A DNA stretch of 64,000 nucleotides, taken from Streptomyces gardneri (lineage in GTDB: Bacteria > Actinomycetota > Actinomycetes > Streptomycetales > Streptomycetaceae). Numbering within the stretch: the first letter of the stretch is position 1; every line of letters starts with the position of its first letter. The notes under the pieces are model-generated. The model was not told the DNA's origin and did no database searches. It was given only the letters and a program-made list of their open reading frames with translations. The DNA lies in the NCBI RefSeq assembly GCF_006539185.1, contig NZ_BJMN01000038.1, positions 1 through 64,000 of the forward strand, in the 5' to 3' direction. Made by a program: the position numbers and the translations under genes. Shown here in pieces: positions 25,317 through 33,512 of the stretch.

Positions 25317-25852
25317 GCGGGACGACCGTACGGACCGAGCGGCTCGACCTCGAACCGCTCGACGTCGCGCACGCCGAGGAGATGGCCGGCGTCCTGGCCG
25401 ATCCGGCCCTGCACGCCTTCATCGGGGGCGCCCCGCTGACCGCGCCCGAACTGCACGCCCGCTACGAGCGGTTGGCCACCGGGTCACCGGACCCCTCGGT
25501 CGTCTGGTGCAACTGGGTCGTGCGGCTGCGCGACGAGGACCGGCTCACCGGGACGGTGCAGGCCACGGTCACCGACGGCGGGCGGGTCGCCGAGATCGCG
25601 TGGGTCGTCGGCACGGACTGGCAGGGGCGGGGGATCGCGCGCGAGGCCGCCGGCGGGCTCGTCGGCCTGCTCGCCGACCAGGGCGTACGGACCGTCCTCG
25701 CGCACGTCCACCCCGAGCACACGGCCTCCGCCGCCGTCGCCCGCGCGGCCGGACTCGCCCCGACAGGGGAGGAGCAGGACGGGGAGGTCCGCTGGCGGCT
25801 GGACCTTCCCGAGCGACCCGAGCGACCCGAGCGACCCGAGCGACCCGAGTGA
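25313..25852 (+). CDS. GNAT-family N-acetyltransferase with PER-repeat tail
   Basis: 179 aa, GTG overlapping the DUF2625 stop (GTGA). RimJ/RimL-like GNAT: TERLDLEPLDVAHAEEM at the start, WVVRLRDEDRLTGTVQATV, motif A VVGTDWQGRGIAREAAGGLV with the acetyl-CoA loop QGRGIA, and VLAHVHPEHTASAAVARAAGL at the C-terminal region. The last residues are ERPERPERPERPE, encoded by a 9-bp tandem repeat that runs on past the stop codon. The stop TGA (25850-25852) arose inside the fifth repeat unit by a C-to-T change (GAGCGA to GAGTGA). Substrate unknown. Confidence 0.9.
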   Translation: MSGTTVRTERLDLEPLDVAHAEEMAGVLADPALHAFIGGAPLTAPELHARYERLATGSPDPSVVWCNWVVRLRDEDRLTGTVQATVTDGGRVAEIAWVVGTDWQGRGIAREAAGGLVGLLADQGVRTVLAHVHPEHTASAAVARAAGLAPTGEEQDGEVRWRLDLPERPERPERPERPE

Positions 25853-25900
25853 CCTGAGTGACCCGAGTGACCTGAGTGACCTGAGTGACCTGAGTGACCT
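25811..25900 (+). repeat. Ten-copy 9-bp tandem repeat across a stop codon
   Basis: Ten head-to-tail units: GAGCGACCC four times (25811-25846), then GAGTGACCT/GAGTGACCC variants six times (25847-25900). The first four units are in frame and encode Glu-Arg-Pro; the fifth supplies the TGA stop. The array lies between the GNAT gene and the convergent Sel1-like gene. It is a candidate for length variation by slippage. Confidence 0.95.
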
Positions 25901-25912
25901 GGCGTCGGGCGC

Positions 25913-26710
25913 CTACTTCTCGCCCCACACCGTCGCGATGAGGGACTTCGCCGCCTCGGGGGCCCCCGCCAGGCGGCCCGCCTCGCGGACCTGGTCCGCG
26001 TCCAGGGCCCCGGACTTCGCCATTTCGATCGCCTCGTGGACGCCGTCGCCCTCGTCGTGCGCGAGCATGGCGAGGAACCAGCGCACCGCCTGCACCGGGT
26101 CGGGATCGGTGCCGAAGCCGTCGCGGTACCAGCAGGCGGCGGCGTGCATCGCGCCCGTGTGGCCGCGCTCGGCCGCCCAGAGGTACCAGGTCAGCGCCTC
26201 CTCGTCGCGGTCCAGCTCCGACAGCCGGTCGGCGAGCAGGGCGCCGGCGATGTCGATCCCCTCGCGGGTGGCCCTCTCCAGGAGGCGCCGGGACTCGTCG
26301 GGGTCGTCGACGAGCTGGGCGAGGTTGAGGCAGGCGTACGCGTCCCCCGCCTCGGCCGCCGACCGGAACAGCCCCTCGGCGCGCTCGTGGTCCTCCGGGA
26401 CGCCGATCCCTTCGAGCAGCATGTACCCGTAGGTGCGCTGCCCGGCCGGGTGTCCGGCCCCGGCCGCCGCGCGGGCGTACCGCACGGCGTCGGGCAGCGC
26501 CGACTCGTCGAAGTACTCCAGGTAGATCCCGGCCAGCAGCGCTGCGGCCTCCGCCGACCCCGCGTCGGCGAGCGGTACGAGGCCGACGGTCACCTGCGTC
26601 GCCAGCTCGGCGCCCTCCGCGCTGCCCTCCATGGCGGCCCGCACGAACGCGTGCCCGGCCGCCACCCACTCCCCGGCCTCGGCGGCCTTTCGTCCCTCGT
26701 CCAGATGCAT
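25913..26710 (-). CDS. Sel1/TPR-like repeat protein
   Basis: 265 aa, no signal peptide or TM. It contains several helical repeats of about 36 residues of Sel1 type: AEAAALLAGIYLEYFDESALPDAVRYARAAAGAGHPAGQ, YGYMLLEGIGVPEDHERAEGLFRSAAEAGDAYA and MHAAACWYRDGFGTDPDPVQAVRWF share the A..LG.(G)...D...A..(W/Y)(F/Y)..AA..G pattern (shown in parts). Such proteins act as adaptors. It is acidic overall. Its neighbour on the same strand is the YfhO-like gene 10 bp upstream, so the two are probably an operon with yfhO first. Confidence 0.78.
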   Translation of the reverse strand: MHLDEGRKAAEAGEWVAAGHAFVRAAMEGSAEGAELATQVTVGLVPLADAGSAEAAALLAGIYLEYFDESALPDAVRYARAAAGAGHPAGQRTYGYMLLEGIGVPEDHERAEGLFRSAAEAGDAYACLNLAQLVDDPDESRRLLERATREGIDIAGALLADRLSELDRDEEALTWYLWAAERGHTGAMHAAACWYRDGFGTDPDPVQAVRWFLAMLAHDEGDGVHEAIEMAKSGALDADQVREAGRLAGAPEAAKSLIATVWGEK

Positions 26711-26719
26711 GCGACGACC

Positions 26720-29038
26720 TTAAGGCCGTTCCCGGAAACGCCTGATGGCGGAGGGCAGGCGGGACAGCATCAGCGCCACCAGGGCGCCTGCTCCCACCGC
26801 CAGGCCGGCCCGCAGCCCCGGTGGGCGGAAGGCGCAGTCGACGGTGCCGGAGGCCGGCACCGGGAGGGCGAGGAGGCCGCCGTACGAGGTCGTGGCGGAG
26901 TCCGCGCAGGACCAGCCCGCGATGTGCGGGGCCGCCATGACCACCGTGCCCGCGCCCGCCGGGACGGTCGCCCTGATGCCGTCCGGCGTGGGGCGGACCG
27001 CCGTGGCCGCCTCGGCGCGCAGCGACGCCACCGCCTCCCGCAGCCGCGCGTGGTCCAGGCAGCCGACCTCGCCCCGCCCGCCGCCCGGCACCTCCACCCT
27101 CGTGCCCGCCGTCCGCTGGACCCCCAGCGACGTCATGGCCGCGCTGCGTTTCGGCCGGCCGCCCAGGAGGTCCGCCGTGCGCCCGCCCAGACGGGCCGGG
27201 CCCGTGGCGTCGGGGGCCCACAGGAAGACCTCGGTGCCGACGGGGCAGGCGCCCGCGCGCGGAGCCTCGTACACCCGGGCGCCCAGCAGGAGTTCCTGGT
27301 TGCGGAAGGGCGACGGGCCGTAGACCGGGGGCGGGCCCGGCGGGCGCACGGTCACGAGCGGGAGGTACGTCTCCGTGCGCTCCACGGAGCCGTCCCGCCA
27401 GCGCGCCCCCACCCCGAACACCGCGTCCGTCACCGGGTTGTCCAGGCTCAGCAGGTTCCGGCCCCGTGAGGTCCAGCCGCCGCCGAGCGCGGTCAGCGTC
27501 TCCGTGAGGACCGCCGGGGTGTGGCTGCTGTAGTACGCGGCGCCCTGACCGCCCAGGAGCAGCGGGTCGTTGCCCGCGAAGCGGGGCAGACCCGGGTCCG
27601 TGCGGTACGCGGGCCAGCCGTCGGCCGCCGTCAGGGCCGCCGCCCGCCGCTCCTGCTCCGCCCCCAGCGGCGGGTAGTCGTCGAGCCGGGCCGCCCGCTC
27701 CCGGTCCGCGTGGGCCGTCGTCGCCGCCGCCTGCCCGAGCAGCGTGCCCGTGACCAGGAGCGCGGCCAGGATCCCGTACCGGCCCCGGCGGGGGAGGAGG
27801 AGCGCGCCCGCCACCGCCGCGAGGCCCGCGCCCGCGAGGAGCAGTGAGGTGGGGGTGAGGAGGCGGCTCGGCAGGGCCCCGGCCGCGAGGGCGAGGACGA
27901 CCGCCACCCCCGCCGACAGCGACCGCCGGTCCGGGAGGCCGTGGGAGACGGCCGTCCAGGCGGCGAGCACGAGGACGCCGGAGAGGACGAACGTCTGCCG
28001 GTACGGGCTGCCGTTCGGGGTGGCGAAGACATGCCAGACGAGATGGGTCGGCCCCCACTGCATCGAGAGCGCGACCGCCCCGCACAGACCCGTCCACAGC
28101 CACCGCTCACGGCCCGGGACGTCCCGGCGGAAGAGGAGCGTGGCCGCGAGCAGCGGCACCGCCGTGCAGACGAAGGCCGCGGGGGTGGCGAAGCTGTACG
28201 TCGCCGGGAGCAGCCGGGCGAGGACGTCCGTACCGGCCGCCGGGTCGAACTCCCTGACCACACCGGGGTACGCGTGGCGGGAGCCGAGGAAGACGGGGAC
28301 GAGGACGGGGGCGGCGAGACCGATGCCGAGCGCTGTCGTCAGCGCGGCGCGCAGCAGCGTCCGTACCGGAGCCCGTGCCGAAGTTCCCGTCGTCGCCAGG
28401 CGGACCAGGAGCACGAGGGCCGCGCCGAGCGTCGCCATGTACGCCGTGTAGAAGTTCGCGAGCCAGCACACCGCCACCACCAGCGGCCCCAGGAGCGGCC
28501 TGCGGCCCTCCCGTACCCACTCGCCGACCAGGCAGAGCAGCGGGAAGGCGATCAGGCCGTCCAGCCACATCGGGTTGTACGTGCCCTCCGCGAGCGACCA
28601 GCCGCACAACGCGTACGCGGCGCCCAGCACCGCCGCCCACCACCACACGCCCCCCGGCCCGATCCGGCGCAGCAGGAACGTCATCGCCGCCGCCGCGACC
28701 GCCGTCTTCAGGACGGTGATCCCGTACACCGCGTACTCGATGTCCGCGCGCGGGAGGAGCGCCACGAGCGGGGCGAAGGGGCTCGACAGATAGGTGCCGT
28801 AGTCGGGGAGGAAGCTCGTGCCCCAGCCCGCCCGCCAGTCGAGCAGCAGCCCGCCGTCCGCGCGGCCCCGCAGCAGGTCCCAGAGGTGCGCGTGGAACGG
28901 CACGAACTGGTTCGCGAGGTCGTTGACGGCCCGGTGCCGCGGCCCGAAGGGGAAGACGCGGGCCACGGCGTCACCGGCGCAGACGGCGGCCGCGGCGAGG
29001 AGGGCGGAGAGCGACAGGGAGCGCGGGGCGTTCGGCAT
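26720..29038 (-). CDS. YfhO-family polytopic membrane glycosyltransferase
   Basis: 772 aa from the ATG at 29038. It has more than ten TM helices: an N-terminal segment with VFPFGPRHRAVNDLANQFVPFH and GWGTSFLPDYGTYLSSPF (the first extracytoplasmic loop with conserved Asp), a run of TMs to about residue 460, a large soluble domain, and a final TM (about 745-765) with a basic tail. The Asp-containing first loop and overall plan match YfhO/GT-C proteins. In Bacillus and Listeria these transfer a sugar from a polyprenyl-phosphate carrier (made by CsbB/GtlA) to lipoteichoic acid outside the cell. A CsbB-like gene is encoded divergently, 117 bp away. The acceptor in Streptomyces is unknown. Confidence 0.82.
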   Translation of the reverse strand: MPNAPRSLSLSALLAAAAVCAGDAVARVFPFGPRHRAVNDLANQFVPFHAHLWDLLRGRADGGLLLDWRAGWGTSFLPDYGTYLSSPFAPLVALLPRADIEYAVYGITVLKTAVAAAAMTFLLRRIGPGGVWWWAAVLGAAYALCGWSLAEGTYNPMWLDGLIAFPLLCLVGEWVREGRRPLLGPLVVAVCWLANFYTAYMATLGAALVLLVRLATTGTSARAPVRTLLRAALTTALGIGLAAPVLVPVFLGSRHAYPGVVREFDPAAGTDVLARLLPATYSFATPAAFVCTAVPLLAATLLFRRDVPGRERWLWTGLCGAVALSMQWGPTHLVWHVFATPNGSPYRQTFVLSGVLVLAAWTAVSHGLPDRRSLSAGVAVVLALAAGALPSRLLTPTSLLLAGAGLAAVAGALLLPRRGRYGILAALLVTGTLLGQAAATTAHADRERAARLDDYPPLGAEQERRAAALTAADGWPAYRTDPGLPRFAGNDPLLLGGQGAAYYSSHTPAVLTETLTALGGGWTSRGRNLLSLDNPVTDAVFGVGARWRDGSVERTETYLPLVTVRPPGPPPVYGPSPFRNQELLLGARVYEAPRAGACPVGTEVFLWAPDATGPARLGGRTADLLGGRPKRSAAMTSLGVQRTAGTRVEVPGGGRGEVGCLDHARLREAVASLRAEAATAVRPTPDGIRATVPAGAGTVVMAAPHIAGWSCADSATTSYGGLLALPVPASGTVDCAFRPPGLRAGLAVGAGALVALMLSRLPSAIRRFRERP

Positions 29039-29155
29039 GACGGGTCGAATATGCCAGCGAGTCCCCGGGAAGAACCGGGCCCGGCAGGCCAGTTCACTCA
29101 ATCGTCGCCTGCCCGCCATCCACCCGGACCGGCCGGGTCACCGGGCTCCGTTGTC

Positions 29156-30160
29156 GTGGTCCGCGTGCTGCTCTCGATCGTGGTCCCGTGCTTCAACGAG
29201 GACGACGTCCTCACCCGCTTCCATGCCCGCGTGACCGAGGAATTCTCCCGTCTCGACGGGGAGTTCGAGCTGGTCTACGTGGACGACGGGAGCCGGGACC
29301 GGACCCTCCCGCTCCTCCAGGAGCTGGCCGCCGCCGACCCCGGCCGCGTCCGCTACGTCTCCTTCAGCCGCAACTTCGGCAAGGAGGCCGCGATGCTCGC
29401 CGGGCTCCGGCACGCCGTCGGGGACGCCGTCGTCATCATGGACGCCGACCTCCAGCACCCGCCCGAGCTCGTGCACCGCATGGTCGCCCTGCACGCCGAG
29501 GGGTACGACCAGGTCGTCGCCCGCCGCACCCGCGAGGGCGACCGGGTCACCCGCACCCTGACCGCCCGCCTCTACTACCGGGCGATCAACCGGCTCGTGG
29601 ACGTCGAGCTCGTCGACGGCGTCGGCGACTTCCGGCTGCTGTCCCGCCGCACCGTCGACGCGCTCCTCGGCCTCGGCGAGTACAACCGCTTCTCCAAGGG
29701 CCTCTTCGCCTGGGTCGGCTTCCGCACCACGACCTTCTCCTACGAGAACGCCGTGCGCGAGGAGGGCCGCTCCAAGTGGACCTTCGGCAAGCTCCTCAAC
29801 TACGGGCTCGACGGCCTCCTGTCCTTCAACAACAAGCCTCTGCGGGCCGCCGTCTACCTCGGCCTGCTCCTCGTCTCCCTCGCCTCCGTCCACGCCGCCT
29901 GGATCGTCGTCGACGCCCTGGTCAGCGGCGTCGACACGCCCGGCTACGTCACGCTCCTCGTCGCCGTCACCGCGCTCGCCGGCGTCCAGATGGTGATGGT
30001 CGGCCTCATCGGCGAGTACGTCGGCCGCATCTACTACGAGGTGAAGCGACGCCCCCATTACCTGGTGCAGGAGACGGAGACGGGGCAGGAGGAGAAGGAG
30101 TTGCGGGCCGACACCCGGCGGTCCGGTGACTCGTTGTGGGAAACAGTCGCTCCGAAGTAG
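29156..30160 (+). CDS. Polyprenyl-phosphate glycosyltransferase (GT2, CsbB/GtrB type)
   Basis: 334 aa from the GTG at 29156 (a GTG at 29165 is also possible; neither has a good RBS). Cytoplasmic GT2 domain: LLSIVVPCFNEDDVL, FELVYVDDGSRDRTL, SFSRNFGKEAAMLAGL, the DADLQHP motif (metal-binding DXD equivalent), DGVGDFRLLSRR, FSKGLFAWVGF. Two C-terminal TM helices (about 236-260 and 268-292) and EYVGRIYYEVKRRPHYLV follow. This is the CsbB/GtrB/DPMS architecture, transferring a sugar to undecaprenyl phosphate at the inner face of the membrane. It is divergent from the yfhO-like gene, so the pair likely make and use the same lipid-linked sugar. Confidence 0.92.
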   Translation: MVRVLLSIVVPCFNEDDVLTRFHARVTEEFSRLDGEFELVYVDDGSRDRTLPLLQELAAADPGRVRYVSFSRNFGKEAAMLAGLRHAVGDAVVIMDADLQHPPELVHRMVALHAEGYDQVVARRTREGDRVTRTLTARLYYRAINRLVDVELVDGVGDFRLLSRRTVDALLGLGEYNRFSKGLFAWVGFRTTTFSYENAVREEGRSKWTFGKLLNYGLDGLLSFNNKPLRAAVYLGLLLVSLASVHAAWIVVDALVSGVDTPGYVTLLVAVTALAGVQMVMVGLIGEYVGRIYYEVKRRPHYLVQETETGQEEKELRADTRRSGDSLWETVAPK

Positions 30161-30240
30161 TGGCTACGGCCCCGGCGACTCCCTACCATCGATCACCGCA
30201 AGGTCGTCCAACTGACGCACGACCCGCCCGGGAGGCTCCT

Positions 30241-30897
30241 GTGCACCGCCGCGATCGCCGCATTGCTCTCTCCGTCTCCGCCGCGCTCCTCGCGGCGCCG
30301 TTGCTCACCGCCTGCGGGAGCGACGCCCATCCAGGAGCTGCGGCCGTCGTCGGCGGTGAACGGATCGAGGTCTCGACGCTCCAGGCGCAGGTCAAGGACG
30401 TGCGGGCCGCGCAGGCCGCCTCGCCGCAGGCCGCCCAGCTGCTCGGCACCAGCGGCGACCTCAACCGCCGCAAGCTCAACGGCCTGATCTTCGACCGGGT
30501 CGTGAACAAGGTCGCCGCCGACAACGGCGTCACCGCGACCCGCGCCGAGCTCCAGCAGACCCGCGAGGCGTTCGTCCGCCAGAGCGGCGGCGAGGACCAG
30601 CTGGCGGCCGTGCTGCTCCAGGAGCAGGGCGTGGCCCCCGACCAGATCGACGACGTCGTACGCCGCAACGTCCTCATGAACAAGATCGCCACCAAGCTGG
30701 GGATCACCGAGACCCCCGAGGGCCAGAAGAAGCTGACGGACGTCTTCACCGCCGCCTCGAGGTCCCTCGACATCGACGTGAACCCGCGCTTCGGCGCCTG
30801 GGACGACGCGCAGGTCCAGCTCGACGGCGGCTACGACGGAGGACCGTGGCTGCGGCAGGTCAGCCAGGACCCGGGCGCGGCCCAGGCCGGGGCCTGA
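30241..30897 (+). CDS. SurA N-terminal-domain lipoprotein
   Basis: 218 aa, GTG start with GGGAGG at 30229-30234. Signal peptide with lipobox LLTACGS (Cys about 25). The mature protein has the SurA/PrsA-like chaperone N-domain: GAAAVVGGERIEVSTLQAQV, LNRRKLNGLIFDRVVNKVAADNGV, LQQTREAF, DDVVRRNVLMNKIATKLGI. No PPIase (parvulin) domain follows, so this is the chaperone part only. It likely assists folding of exported proteins at the outer face of the membrane. It lies just before mazG, a position often held by lipoprotein genes in this actinobacterial block. Confidence 0.87.
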   Translation: MHRRDRRIALSVSAALLAAPLLTACGSDAHPGAAAVVGGERIEVSTLQAQVKDVRAAQAASPQAAQLLGTSGDLNRRKLNGLIFDRVVNKVAADNGVTATRAELQQTREAFVRQSGGEDQLAAVLLQEQGVAPDQIDDVVRRNVLMNKIATKLGITETPEGQKKLTDVFTAASRSLDIDVNPRFGAWDDAQVQLDGGYDGGPWLRQVSQDPGAAQAGA

Positions 30898-30910
30898 GGC
30901 CCGAGGCCGA

Positions 30911-30947
30911 CCCCGGGCGCCGACGCCCGGGGCGGTAGGTTCGAGGG
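30911..30947 (+). promoter_or_regulatory. Hairpin and leaderless-type promoter before mazG
   Basis: A 9-bp perfect hairpin (30911-30919 with 30924-30932, loop CCGA) ends the SurA-like gene. TAGGTT at 30936-30941 ends 6 nt before the mazG GTG, so mazG may start on its own leaderless transcript. Confidence 0.5.
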
Positions 30948-31910
30948 GTGACATCTGAGAGCCCCGGCCGCATCGTCCTGCTGACCGCCAGCCACCGCGT
31001 GGCGCCCGGACTGCTGTCCTGGCCCGCGTGGCAGGCACTGCACGGCGCGGACCGGGTGCTCTGTCCCGACGAGCACCACCCCCAGCTGCCGTACCTGAAG
31101 GACGCCGGGGTCGTCGTCGAGCACGTCCTGCCCACCGCGCAGGAGCTCGTCGAGGACTGCGCCGGGGGCCGGACGATCGTGCTGCTGCCCTCCGGCGAGG
31201 GCGACCGCGCCCTGACCGACGGGCTCGCCCGGCTCGCCGGCTCCGGCCGGGTCTCCATGCCCGACCTGGAGCTGCTCCCCGGCTCGTACGACCTGCCCGG
31301 CTCCCGCTTCCTCGACCTGGTGCAGGTCATGGACCGGATCCGGCGCGAGTGCCCCTGGTCCTCGCAGCAGACGCACAAGGGGCTCACGAAGTACGGCATC
31401 GAGGAGGCGTACGAGCTCGTCGAGGCGATCGAGGCCGGTGACCGCGAGGAGCTCCGCGAGGAGCTCGGGGACGTTCTGCTCCAGGTCGTGTTCCACTCCC
31501 GGATCGCCGAGGAGGACCCGGAGGAGCCGTTCTCCGTGGACGACGTCGCCGGGACGATCGTCGAGAAGCTGATCCACCGGCACCCGCACGTCTTCGGGGA
31601 CGCGACCGCCGAGACGCCGGAGGAGGTCAAGGCCCACTGGCTGCGGACCAAGGCCGTCGAGAAGCAGCGGGAGTCCGTGACCGACGGTGTGCCGCTCGGT
31701 CAGCCGGGGCTCGCGCTCGCCACGAAGCTGGCGGGCCGCGTGCGGACGGCGGGGCTCGACGTGGCCCTGCCGGAGGGCGAGGGCATCGGGTACGAGCTCC
31801 TCGGCCTCGCCGCCCGTGCGGAGGAGGCCGGCGTGGACCCGGAGGCGGCGCTGCGCGCGGCGGCCCGGACGTACCGCGACGCGATCCGCGCGGCGGAGGG
31901 GCTCGCGTGA
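30948..31910 (+). CDS. mazG: Nucleoside triphosphate pyrophosphohydrolase MazG
   Basis: 320 aa. The MazG domain (about 118-320) shows RLRRECPW-like VMDRIRRECPWSSQQTH, the metal-binding EEAYELVEAI (152-161) and EELGDVLLQVVFH (171-183), and the C-terminal second helical half (PLGQPGLALATKLAGR). It hydrolyses NTPs to NMP plus PPi and is linked to removing aberrant nucleotides. An N-terminal 110-residue region (IVLLTASHRVAPGLLSWPAW..., YLKDAGVVVEHV, TIVLLPSGEGD) looks like a degraded tetrapyrrole-methylase-like Rossmann part, as in YabN-type fusions. Its stop overlaps the next small gene (GTGA). Confidence 0.93.
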   Translation: MTSESPGRIVLLTASHRVAPGLLSWPAWQALHGADRVLCPDEHHPQLPYLKDAGVVVEHVLPTAQELVEDCAGGRTIVLLPSGEGDRALTDGLARLAGSGRVSMPDLELLPGSYDLPGSRFLDLVQVMDRIRRECPWSSQQTHKGLTKYGIEEAYELVEAIEAGDREELREELGDVLLQVVFHSRIAEEDPEEPFSVDDVAGTIVEKLIHRHPHVFGDATAETPEEVKAHWLRTKAVEKQRESVTDGVPLGQPGLALATKLAGRVRTAGLDVALPEGEGIGYELLGLAARAEEAGVDPEAALRAAARTYRDAIRAAEGLA

Positions 31911-32125
31911 AGGGTCCGCGCGGCCGGAAGCCGGAGTTCCCCGACACTCCGCTCGGCGCGTCCCTCTTCGTCCTGCTGATGGGCGGGATCGCGGTGCGCG
32001 ACGATTCGCCCGCGTGGGCGCGGGTCGTCTGCGGGCTGCTGGCGCTCGCCTTCCTCGGGAGCTTTCTCGGGACCTTCGTCGTGCCGCGCGTCCGCGCCCG
32101 CGTCGCCCGCTTCCGCCGGGCCTGA
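31907..32125 (+). CDS. Small two-TM membrane protein
   Basis: 72 aa, GTG overlapping the mazG stop. It has a basic N-terminus (MKGPRGRKPEF), two hydrophobic segments (about 16-30 and 39-58), and a very basic C-terminal tail (PRVRARVARFRRA). The overlap makes it part of the mazG transcript. No known family recognised. Confidence 0.7.
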   Translation: MKGPRGRKPEFPDTPLGASLFVLLMGGIAVRDDSPAWARVVCGLLALAFLGSFLGTFVVPRVRARVARFRRA

Positions 32126-32138
32126 GAAGCCGGCTGCC

Positions 32139-33356
32139 TCAGTCCTCGCGCGGGGCCCGGGCCTCGGGGTTGTGCCAGAGGAGCTGGGGCGGGCCGAGGA
32201 GGCGTTCGGCCGAGGTGCTCGGGCGGACCGTGAAGCGGCCCACGGCCGGGAGCGTGTCGTGGCGGATGCGGTCCGGGTCGGTACCGAGCTCCGTCAGGAC
32301 CTCGACGGTCTCCGTCAGGAAGCCGGGCGGCCCGGCGAGGTAGACCTCGTGGGCCGGCCACTGCTCGCAGGCCTGGAGCGCGTGGATCAGCCGCTCGGTC
32401 GCCTGGTCGCGCCGGCGCCCGGGGGCCGCGGTGATGTAGGTGACGTTCAGACCGGGGAGTCGGTTCTTCAGGGCCTCGGCGTCGGGACGTCCGTACAGGT
32501 GGTCCTTCGCGCGGGCCACGACGAACAGTCGGCCTTCGAGGTCCGGCTCCGCCTCGGCGGCCTCCTCCAGGAGGGCGCGCACGGGGGCCCAGCCCGTACC
32601 GGCGCATATATACGTGCGGAGTCCGCCCGCGGGCGTCCGTGCCGTGAGGCCGCCCCCGGGGGCGCTCAGCCGCAGGACCTCGCCGGGACCGGTCTCCTCG
32701 ACGAGCGCCGTGCTCATCGCGCCGCCGGGGATCCGGCTCACATGGAGGTCGAGCGTGCCGTCGTCGCGGGGCGCGTTCGCGACGGAGTAGGTGCGCCAGA
32801 CGCGCGGGACGCGCAGCGAGCTGACGCTGACGTACTGGCCGGGAACATAGGGGAAGGGCTGCCGGGGCCGCAGGGTCAGGACGGCCAGGCTGTCGCCGTA
32901 CCGCTCGTGGCGGACGACGTCCGCGTCCCACCAGGCGGGCTCCCCGGCCCCGGCGGCCTCGTCGGCGCCCGCCTGCATCAGCTCGACCACGAGCCCGTAC
33001 GCCTCGGTCCAGGCCTTCTCCGCCTCGATGGTCCACGCCGATCCCGCGGCGTGCGCGAAGGCGCCGATCAGGCTCTCGCCGACGGCCGCGTACAGCGCGG
33101 GCGAGGCCAGGAACTTGCGGTGGTCGCGGCCCAGGTGCCCCAGATAGGCGGCGAGGGCGGGATCCTCCAGGTGCGTCACCACATGCGTCAGCGCGGCGAA
33201 GAGCCGGTCCCGCTGGGGGACCATGTCCTCGGGGAAGAGCTCGCGCACTCCCGGGTTGTTCCAGAAGAGGTGCGAGTAGAAGAAGGTGACGGCATGCTCG
33301 GCCCGTCTCTCGACGATCGCGAACGTGCTTCTGATCAGCTGGGGATCCACTGGCAT
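32139..33356 (-). CDS. Flavohaemoglobin-like globin/FAD-NAD oxidoreductase
   Basis: 405 aa. The N-terminal globin (1-130) keeps the residues needed for NO dioxygenase chemistry in Hmp: Tyr27 (B10, FFYSHLF), Gln48 (E7 region, PQRDRLF) and proximal His79 (RDHRKF). The C-terminal reductase has the FAD motif RTYS (188-191), GQYVSVS, and the NAD-binding AGTGWAPVRALLEE and YLAGPPGFL motifs. It probably detoxifies NO or serves as an electron donor. It is divergent from a P450 gene with 156 bp between starts, which raises the option of a redox partnership, although flavohaemoglobins are not known P450 reductases. Confidence 0.88.
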   Translation of the reverse strand: MPVDPQLIRSTFAIVERRAEHAVTFFYSHLFWNNPGVRELFPEDMVPQRDRLFAALTHVVTHLEDPALAAYLGHLGRDHRKFLASPALYAAVGESLIGAFAHAAGSAWTIEAEKAWTEAYGLVVELMQAGADEAAGAGEPAWWDADVVRHERYGDSLAVLTLRPRQPFPYVPGQYVSVSSLRVPRVWRTYSVANAPRDDGTLDLHVSRIPGGAMSTALVEETGPGEVLRLSAPGGGLTARTPAGGLRTYICAGTGWAPVRALLEEAAEAEPDLEGRLFVVARAKDHLYGRPDAEALKNRLPGLNVTYITAAPGRRRDQATERLIHALQACEQWPAHEVYLAGPPGFLTETVEVLTELGTDPDRIRHDTLPAVGRFTVRPSTSAERLLGPPQLLWHNPEARAPRED

Positions 33357-33512
33357 GAATCTAGGGCACGTCCGGCATTACTTGATCACAGGTTCTCCAT
33401 ACATGGGCCACGCCCGAGCCCGTCCGGGTCCCGCCCGAGCCCCGTCGGCGCCTCGCACGCGCCCCGCCCGTGCCCCGGCTGAGGGGTCAAGTCCTCCCTG
33501 TACGGTCGGGGA

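Noticed and set aside
25811..25900. CRISPR-like repeat
   Set aside because: The units are contiguous 9-mers without spacers, so it is a simple tandem repeat.
33356..33512. Ferredoxin or other small gene between the flavohaemoglobin-like gene and P450
   Set aside because: No ORF with Cys-cluster motifs on either strand in the 156-bp gap.
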